This document shows positions 58,668-64,000 of a stretch of 64,000 nt of DNA, one piece after another. Source of the stretch: Labilithrix luteola. Its GTDB lineage: Bacteria; Myxococcota_A; Polyangia; Polyangiales; Polyangiaceae. Location: the NCBI RefSeq assembly GCF_001263205.1, contig NZ_CP012333.1, forward strand, positions 1,364,001-1,428,000, written 5' to 3'. Below the pieces are notes generated by a model. That model did no database searches, was not told where the DNA came from, and saw nothing but the letters and a program-made list of their open reading frames with translations. Numbering within the stretch: position 1 is the first letter of the stretch; the number at the start of each line of letters is the position of its first letter. The position numbers were made by a program, and so were the translations under genes.

Positions 58668-59819
58668 ATGAAGCTCGTTCGCCCCCTTGCCCTCGTCGCT
58701 GCATGTCTGATCCCCGGAGTCGTCGCGTGCAGCAGCGATGACACCACTGCAGGTTCGCCAGGCTCGCCAGGCTCGCCGACCGACGTGACCGATCCGGGCA
58801 AAGGCGGCTTTGTCGTCACGGTGTCCGGCGAAGATCTCGCAGCCGTCGGCTACGACTGGACGTCGAGCGCGCTCGCCTCGGGCGATCCGCCGGCGTTCGT
58901 CGACGGCTGGGCCGTCAACTTCGAGCACGTCATCATCACCGTCGACAAGATTCGCGTGAACGCCGATCCCGACAAGAACGAAGGTAACCCGGAGGACATG
59001 GGCGGCGTCGTGGCGACGGCGGACGGACCGTGGGCCGTCGACGCCACCCTCGGCGGCAATCTGGTCGGCAAGAGCGGCTCGCCCGACGAGAAGACGGTCG
59101 CCATCACGTCGATCGCTTCACAGTCGAACGGCGCATCGTTCGACCCCACGGCGCGCTACGCGTTCAGCTACGACCTCGTACAGGCCTCGAGCGCCGCAAA
59201 GATGGTCAACCTCGATGCCGAGGGTCAGGCTCTTTACGAGCAGGCAAAGGCGCGCGGCTGGTCGATGATCTTCGCCGGCAAAGCCACCTACCGAGGCCCC
59301 GCGCCCGACGCCTCGTCGGTGTTCTCCAAGATCCCGACGGAGGTGAAGTTCACCCTCGGTCTCCACAACCCGTCGAGCTACGTCAATTGCCGGAACACCG
59401 ACCTGCAGCAGGTCGGCGGCGAGTTCCCTCGCGGTGTCCAAGCGAGCGCCAACGGCCCCACGACCGTCCAGATCACGATCCACACCGACCACGCATTCTG
59501 GGACAAGCTGAACGTGGAGGGCACGCCGCTCCACTTCGACCCCATTGCCGCCAACGCCTCGGCCGATGGCACCGTCACCATCGACGATCTCGCGAACGTC
59601 GACGTCACCGGCTTCACGACCCGAAGCGGCGAACCGCTGCCGTGGCGAAGCCTGGTCTCGGACTACACCGCACCGAACGGTCAGATGCGTTTCGACGCCA
59701 ACGGCACCAGCTTCGCGAAGGCGAACAGCTACGCCTCGTACCTCGCGTATTCGGCGGCCTCGGGCGGCCACATGAACGCCGACGGCGAGTGCGTGGTGAA
59801 GAACGCGTTCGCTCCCTGA
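58668..59819 (+). CDS. Lipoprotein of the Fur/TonB locus; function unknown
   Basis: 383 residues from the ATG at 58668 (AGGAG upstream). Leader MKLVRPLALVAACLIPGVVA followed by CSSDD, then a GSPGSPGSP linker. Mature part is beta-rich (FVVTVSGEDLAAVGYDWTSS, VNFEHVIITVDKIRVNADPD, GGVVATADGPWAVDATLGGN, ARYAFSYDLVQASSAAKMVN, QITIHTDHAFWDKLNVEGTP). Several His/Asp/Cys residues (YVNCRNTDLQ, HTDHAFWDK, LHFDP, GGHMNADGECVV) could bind metal; this is inference. The upstream TGCAAT-N9-ATTGCA repeat (58638-58658) suggests co-regulation with the receptor. Confidence 0.78.
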   Translation: MKLVRPLALVAACLIPGVVACSSDDTTAGSPGSPGSPTDVTDPGKGGFVVTVSGEDLAAVGYDWTSSALASGDPPAFVDGWAVNFEHVIITVDKIRVNADPDKNEGNPEDMGGVVATADGPWAVDATLGGNLVGKSGSPDEKTVAITSIASQSNGASFDPTARYAFSYDLVQASSAAKMVNLDAEGQALYEQAKARGWSMIFAGKATYRGPAPDASSVFSKIPTEVKFTLGLHNPSSYVNCRNTDLQQVGGEFPRGVQASANGPTTVQITIHTDHAFWDKLNVEGTPLHFDPIAANASADGTVTIDDLANVDVTGFTTRSGEPLPWRSLVSDYTAPNGQMRFDANGTSFAKANSYASYLAYSAASGGHMNADGECVVKNAFAP

Positions 59820-60043
59820 GCGCGGCCATGTGCGCGCACACGCGCATACGCACATCCGCCCACGGCAAAGCGTCAAAATTCGAACTCAGGGAGTCGCCCT
59901 ACGAGACTCCCAGTTTTCCCGATCGACGACTTCCTGGCGGTCTGCGCCCTCCCACCGTCACGTGGTTGGCGCCAAAGCCTCCGAAAGGCCCTCCGAGGAG
60001 CGGCATACGCCGTGCAATTCGTCGTTCTCGAGGAATGAGGGCG

Positions 60044-60946
60044 ATGAGGATCGAAGAGCTGCTCGACAACCGCATGCCGACGCCGGTGCTCGAATCACGC
60101 TACATGGTGGGCGAGATCATCGGCGAAGGCGCCATCGGATGCGTGTATGCGGCGCGCGACGTCGTGCTCGGTATCGACGTCGCCGTCAAAGTCATGCGCC
60201 ACGAGCATGCACACAAGGCGAACGTCATCGAACGGTTCCACCGTGAGGCCGCGCTCGCCGCGCGCATGCTGAGCCCTCACGTGGTCAAGGTCCTCGGCAT
60301 GGCCGTGACGCGCAGCGGCGCGCCGTGCATCGTGTACGAGCGCCTCCAGGGCGAGACGCTCTCGGAGCGACTCGCGCGCAAGGGCACGCTCACGCTCACG
60401 GAGACCGCGGACATCGTCAAACAGATCGCCCGAGCGCTCACGCGCGCGCATGCGCTCGGCGTGATTCATCAAGACGTCAAACCGGACAACGTCTTTCTCG
60501 TCGACGAGGGCGGCGATCGCCCGCTCGTGAAGCTCATCGACTTCGGCATCGCCGAGTCGATCGTCGGCAAGGATCGCCCCGAGCAATACGAGCTCGCCGG
60601 CACGCCCGAGTACATGGCGCCCGAGGTGCTCTTCGGCGTCAGCCCTCCGGACTCGCGCTCCGATCTGTATGCGCTCGGTGTCGTCGCGTTCGAGTGCCTG
60701 ACCGGCCGGTGCCCGTTCCCCGGCGAGAGCTTCCTCGAAGTGCTCATGGGCGTACGCGCGGGCGCCCTGCCGTCGGCTGCCGTTCTGCGCCCCGATCTCG
60801 ACGACGAGATCGACGAGTGGATGAATCGCGCACTTCATCCCGATCCGTTCTGGCGGTTCGCTTCCGCGAAAGAGCTCGGTGACGCGCTCGACAAGGTCCT
60901 GCGCACGGCGGCGCCAAAGCGACACGTCCTTCGTCGCGCAGCGTGA
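60044..60946 (+). CDS. Cytosolic Ser/Thr protein kinase with HQD catalytic loop
   Basis: 300 residues from the ATG at 60044; another ATG lies three codons earlier. The kinase fold is complete: glycine loop GEGAIGCVYAA (~26-36), VAVKVM lysine, HREAALAARM Glu, catalytic loop IHQDVKPDNVF (~141-151), DFGIAES, GTPEYMAPEVL and DLYALGVVAFECLTG. The Arg of the usual HRD is replaced by Gln, so the kinase is of the non-RD type and probably not controlled by activation-loop phosphorylation in the usual way. No transmembrane helix. Target unknown. It is followed by an XdhC-family gene 111 bases downstream. The 224 bases upstream (59820-60043) contain no other gene. Confidence 0.92.
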   Translation: MRIEELLDNRMPTPVLESRYMVGEIIGEGAIGCVYAARDVVLGIDVAVKVMRHEHAHKANVIERFHREAALAARMLSPHVVKVLGMAVTRSGAPCIVYERLQGETLSERLARKGTLTLTETADIVKQIARALTRAHALGVIHQDVKPDNVFLVDEGGDRPLVKLIDFGIAESIVGKDRPEQYELAGTPEYMAPEVLFGVSPPDSRSDLYALGVVAFECLTGRCPFPGESFLEVLMGVRAGALPSAAVLRPDLDDEIDEWMNRALHPDPFWRFASAKELGDALDKVLRTAAPKRHVLRRAA

Positions 60947-61057
60947 TCCGACCGCGTGACGCGAAGGCACCTCCGCACCCGTGTGCGGCCACGGAGCCGC
61001 CGCATTGACTCGAACCAGGACGGACGCACTTTCATCGGCACTCGTGAAGGGCACCCC

Positions 61058-62188
61058 GTGAAAGAGCGTCAGGCCATTTTGGCGGCGTGGAAGGAAGCGC
61101 GTGAGGCGGGCCAGGAAGTCGTCCTCGCCACGGTCGTGAAAGTCGAAGGCTCGACCTATCGAAAGCCGGGAGCTCGACTGCTCGTTCTGCCCGACGGCCG
61201 CTGCGTCGGCTCGGTGAGTCGCGGCTGCATCGAAGACGAAGTCGCGCGCCAGGCCTGGATCGAGGCCCGCAAAGGCACCCCTCGCGTCGTTCGTTTCACC
61301 ACGCGCTCCGACGACGGTGAAGAGGAGTGCGCCAAAGGTGCCGACAGCGACGGCACGGTGCACATGCTCCTCGAGCGCATCGACGCCGGCGAAGACAACG
61401 CGCAGCTCGCGCTGCTCGCCGCGTGTCACGAACATCGACGCCCCGGTGTTCTCGCCACGATCATCGCGTCGGCAGATTCGTCGCTCGCGCGCGTCGGCGA
61501 TCGCGTGATCGTCGGCCCCGACGCAATCGTCTCGGGCAACGTTGGCGATTCCAATCTCAAGCGCGCGCTCGCCGAAGGCGCGTCGACGTGTCTGCTTCAT
61601 CGACGCTCGGAGACCTGCGTTCTCGGCTCGTCGAACGAGCTCGAGGTCAGCTTCGAGCTCGTGAAGCCGCCGACCTCGCTCTTCGTCTTCGGCGCCGGCA
61701 ACGACGTGATGCCCGTCGTGAGTCTCGCCAAGGAGCTCGGCTGGCTCGTGAGCGTGGCCGATGCGCGCGCCGAATGCGCGAAGGTCGAGCGCTTCCCGCT
61801 CGCGGACGACGTGCACGTTCTGTCGATGGACAAGCCGCTCGCGGGGCTCTCCATTCCGGTCGGCGCCGCTTGCATCGTCATGACTCACAGCGCCGATCAG
61901 GATCGCGCGCTCCTACGCGCCCTCGCGCCTCTCCCCCTCGCCTATCTCGGCGTGCTCGGTCCCCGTCGTCGAACCGATCGCCTGCTGTCCGAGTCGGGAC
62001 CGATGACGTTCGCGTCGTCCTCGGGGTTGCATAGCCCCGCGGGGCTCGACCTTGGCACCGACACGCCGGAGGAGATCGCGCTCGCGATCTTGGCGGAGAT
62101 TCAGGCCACGCTCTCGGATCGCGATGGCCGGCGCCTGCGCGATCGCACCCACCCGCGGGTGCGCGTCGCCGAGTCGGCCGCCGAGTGA
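61058..62188 (+). CDS. XdhC/CoxI-family protein
   Basis: 376 residues from a GTG at 61058 preceded by GAAGGG. N-terminal XdhC_CoxI domain (~10-80: AREAGQEVVLATVVKVEGST, YRKPGARLLVLPDGRCVGSV, SRGCIEDEV with the conserved Cys) and a C-terminal Rossmann XdhC_C domain (~205-350: TSLFVFGAGNDVMPVVSLAK, VADARAECAKVERFPLADDV, HSADQDRALLRAL, LGVLGPRRRTDRLL). XdhC proteins insert the sulfurated molybdenum cofactor into xanthine-dehydrogenase-type enzymes. No molybdenum hydroxylase subunit genes are nearby, so the target enzyme must be encoded elsewhere. Convergent with the PEGA gene. Confidence 0.92.
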   Translation: MKERQAILAAWKEAREAGQEVVLATVVKVEGSTYRKPGARLLVLPDGRCVGSVSRGCIEDEVARQAWIEARKGTPRVVRFTTRSDDGEEECAKGADSDGTVHMLLERIDAGEDNAQLALLAACHEHRRPGVLATIIASADSSLARVGDRVIVGPDAIVSGNVGDSNLKRALAEGASTCLLHRRSETCVLGSSNELEVSFELVKPPTSLFVFGAGNDVMPVVSLAKELGWLVSVADARAECAKVERFPLADDVHVLSMDKPLAGLSIPVGAACIVMTHSADQDRALLRALAPLPLAYLGVLGPRRRTDRLLSESGPMTFASSSGLHSPAGLDLGTDTPEEIALAILAEIQATLSDRDGRRLRDRTHPRVRVAESAAE

Positions 62189-62202
62189 CGACCTCCCTGT
62201 GA

Positions 62203-63192
62203 CTACTTCACTTCGGCTTTCCAGCCGAGCGTGCCGCCACCGACGTCGGGCCGCGTCGGCTCCGGTCGCGTGAGGAAGTACGTGGTGGCGGCGGCGGAGG
62301 CGACGACACATCCCGCGGCGGTCCAGAACCACCAACGCGAGAACACCGACGGCGTCTCGCGACGGAGCGTGGCGCGCATCGCCGCTTCCTGCCCGGCCTC
62401 GACGGTGACCTGGGATTCGTAGGGAACGAATCCGTCGCGCCGGACCAAGACGCGATAGAGTCCGGCAGGTCGCAAGACGTCGACGGGCGCCGGTCCTACG
62501 TCGACGCCGTTCACCGCGACGAGCGCGCTCGGCTCGGACGCCGAGATCTTGATGGTGGCGGGCAAGCGCGAGAGCTCGAAGTTCAGCGACCCCGATTCGC
62601 CTGCCGAAAAGGAGCGAGAGACCGTCGTGTCGCGAAAGCCACGACGCGAGAACATGAGGATGTGGAGGCCCGGGTCGAGCACCACGGTGAAGGTCCCGCG
62701 CGGCGCGGGCTCGCCAGGCCCGGGCGAACGAATGCCGGCGACCAGATCGGTGCCGGACGGGAACAGAGGTCGCCCGTCGATCGCGAGCGTGGATTCGGCG
62801 GGCTCCACCGTCAGCTTGAAGCGCACGAGCATGCGATCGAGCTCACCGAGGATCGCATGGGCCTCGGAGACGAGGCTCGCGGGCAAGAGACGATGCTCCT
62901 TCGCACCACCTTCGTGCTCGGCGAGCGCTTCGAGATAGAGCTGACGAGCGCGCGTGTAGTGGCCCATCGCGCGCTCGCACGCCGCCATGTTGAACGTGGT
63001 GACCGGATGTTTGCGTACCGCTCGTGCCCGTTCGAACGCCGTGAGGGCTTCGGCCCACTGCGCCTTCTCGACGAGCACCGTGCCCTCGGTGAAGGCCGAG
63101 CGCGCGCGATCGGCATCGTCGTCCGCACGCGCTTCGTGCGCCGAGCAGGCGACGAAGAGAGCGATTCCAACGAGCGAAAGGGAGAGTTTCAC
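62203..63192 (-). CDS. Exported TPR/PEGA-domain protein
   Basis: 329 residues. Signal peptide (MKLSLSLVGIALFVAC), TPR-like repeats (ARSAFTEGTVLVEKAQWAEA, ERARAVRKHPVTTFNMAACE), then two PEGA-type beta domains: ~125-200 (RFKLTVEPAESTLAIDGRPL, TFTVVLDPGLHILMFSRRGF) and ~205-275 (TIKISASEPSALVAVNGVDV, YRVLVRRDGFVPYESQVTVE). One C-terminal transmembrane helix (WWFWTAAGCVVASAAATTYF). Same general design as 6519 and 52717, with clearer PEGA repeats. It lies 81 bases downstream of a Ser/Thr kinase gene on the same strand, repeating the kinase-PEGA order seen at 5226-7502. Confidence 0.85.
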   Translation of the reverse strand: MKLSLSLVGIALFVACSAHEARADDDADRARSAFTEGTVLVEKAQWAEALTAFERARAVRKHPVTTFNMAACERAMGHYTRARQLYLEALAEHEGGAKEHRLLPASLVSEAHAILGELDRMLVRFKLTVEPAESTLAIDGRPLFPSGTDLVAGIRSPGPGEPAPRGTFTVVLDPGLHILMFSRRGFRDTTVSRSFSAGESGSLNFELSRLPATIKISASEPSALVAVNGVDVGPAPVDVLRPAGLYRVLVRRDGFVPYESQVTVEAGQEAAMRATLRRETPSVFSRWWFWTAAGCVVASAAATTYFLTRPEPTRPDVGGGTLGWKAEVK

Positions 63193-63273
63193 GGGTCCTC
63201 GAGCAGTGTTTTCACTCTAGGTGACGTGAGGCGCTCGTCGAAGTCGCAGAAAAGTGAGGCGCTTCCGAGGGGA

Positions 63274-64000
63274 TCAGTACGGACTGACGGCGTGGACGCC
63301 CCCCGGCAAGCGCGCGGGCGCCGACGAGGGCGTTCCCGGATGGGCCGCCCCGCCAGCGGAAACGGACGAGCTTCGCGTGGCCGGCCGCTTCGAGGGAGCC
63401 GATGGAGGAGCGGCTCCGGCATCGACGATCGCCACGGGCTCGGCAGGTTCCGCGACGACCGGAGGAGCCGATGCCGATTGCGCCGGCGCAGGTGTCGTCG
63501 CCTCGGTCTTCACGACGGCCGATGCCTCGAGCGCAGGCACCGGAGCTGCGGTGTGCGCTCGCGCCCGCACGAGCCCTCCTCCGATCGCGAGGACGACGAG
63601 AGCGCCGGCTGCAACTATCCAGACGGGCACACGACGCTTCACCGGAGCGGAACCACCACGTCCAACCGACACGTGCAGCGGCGGGGGAGTCCAGAAATCC
63701 TGGACATCCAGCGTTTGCGCGAGAGGATCGATCGAAGCCGGAAGCGGCGTAGCTGCCGTGATCTTCGGCAGCGGGCCGTCGGCGTGGCCTTCGAGGACCG
63801 ACAGGATCTCCACGAGGCTCGGTCGCGCGGTGCGCTCGGACGCGAGCATGCGATCGACGAGACCGAGCACGCTCGGCGGAAGGTCAGGGCAACGCGACAC
63901 CAGCGGCGTGGCCTTGCCCATCGTGATGGCTTTGAAGATCTGACCGGCGTTCTCGCCCTCGAACGGCCTCGACCCCGAGACGCACTCGTAGAGGATGACA
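63274..64000 (-). CDS. Transmembrane Ser/Thr protein kinase, C-terminal part (runs off the window)
   Basis: About 242 residues are present, entering from base 64000. They begin inside the C-lobe of a Hanks kinase (VILYECVSGSRPFEGENAGQ, then LPPSVLGLVDRMLASERTAR and PSLVEILSVLEGH), followed by a linker, a basic stop-transfer (VKRRVPVWIVAAGALVVLAI transmembrane helix) and a ~90-residue Ala/Pro/Ser tail. The N-lobe and catalytic motifs are outside the window. Probably co-transcribed with the PEGA gene 81 bases downstream. Confidence 0.88.
   Translation of the reverse strand, partial: VILYECVSGSRPFEGENAGQIFKAITMGKATPLVSRCPDLPPSVLGLVDRMLASERTARPSLVEILSVLEGHADGPLPKITAATPLPASIDPLAQTLDVQDFWTPPPLHVSVGRGGSAPVKRRVPVWIVAAGALVVLAIGGGLVRARAHTAAPVPALEASAVVKTEATTPAPAQSASAPPVVAEPAEPVAIVDAGAAPPSAPSKRPATRSSSVSAGGAAHPGTPSSAPARLPGGVHAVSPY

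Overview
The window reads as a chromosomal segment of a high-GC myxobacterium-like organism (phylum Myxococcota, probably class Polyangia; genus not determinable here). The reasons are the strong G/C third-position bias, the many secreted lipoproteins with Ser/Asp/Ala-rich linkers, several Hanks-type Ser/Thr kinases with adjacent TPR/PEGA-type exported proteins, a C-terminal MYXO-CTERM-like sorting tail, and large GAF-rich hybrid histidine kinases. No rRNA, tRNA, insertion sequence, integrase or CRISPR array was seen.

Layout. 1-12.7 kb is an accessory stretch: a partial LysR regulator divergent from a DJ-1/PfpI-family protein and an SDR oxidoreductase, a secreted Cys-rich protein, lipoproteins, a pentapeptide-repeat protein, a Ser/Thr kinase followed by a TPR/PEGA-type exported protein, a beta-propeller lipoprotein, a LysR regulator divergent from an MFS transporter, and a SYLF-domain lipoprotein.

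12.8-35.9 kb is a long, almost uninterrupted flagellar locus on the + strand: fliG-fliH-fliI-fliJ-fliK-flgD-flgE-fliL-fliM-fliN-fliO-fliP-fliQ-fliR-flhB-[inverted octamer repeat]-flhA-flhF-fliA-type sigma factor-flgF/G-type rod gene-flgJ-type glucosaminidase-fliC-fliD-fliS-sigma-54 activator-receiver-domain protein. Most genes overlap by 1-4 bases. It encodes the C-ring, export gate and ATPase, hook, flagellin, filament cap, chaperone and a two-tier regulatory set (a sigma-54 activator and a sigma-28-like factor). Genes for the MS ring and proximal rod (fliF, fliE, flgB, flgC), L/P rings, hook-filament junction, motor stator, anti-sigma factor and chemotaxis are not in the window. A sigma-54-like promoter lies just before fliG.

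35.9-47.7 kb carries a metallophosphoesterase, a PpiC-type lipoprotein, a five-S1-domain RNA-binding protein, a secreted M15-like protein with a MYXO-CTERM-like tail (probably starting at a CTG codon), and two tandem paralogous hybrid histidine kinases.

47.9-54.5 kb is a minus-strand operon: a one-pass membrane protein resembling the non-kinase half of a Ser/Thr kinase, a TPR/PEGA-type protein, and a tandem array of three full-length plus one truncated lipoproteins. These have near-identical beta-helix N-termini and C-termini but different Gly-rich middles, consistent with duplication and gene conversion. This is the most unusual part of the window.

55.0-59.8 kb is a Fur-family regulator, a TonB-dependent receptor and two lipoproteins, with recurring TTGC-containing inverted repeats upstream, likely a metal-responsive unit. 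60.0-64.0 kb holds a Ser/Thr kinase with an atypical HQD catalytic loop, an XdhC-family protein, a PEGA-type protein and the C-terminal part of another Ser/Thr kinase.
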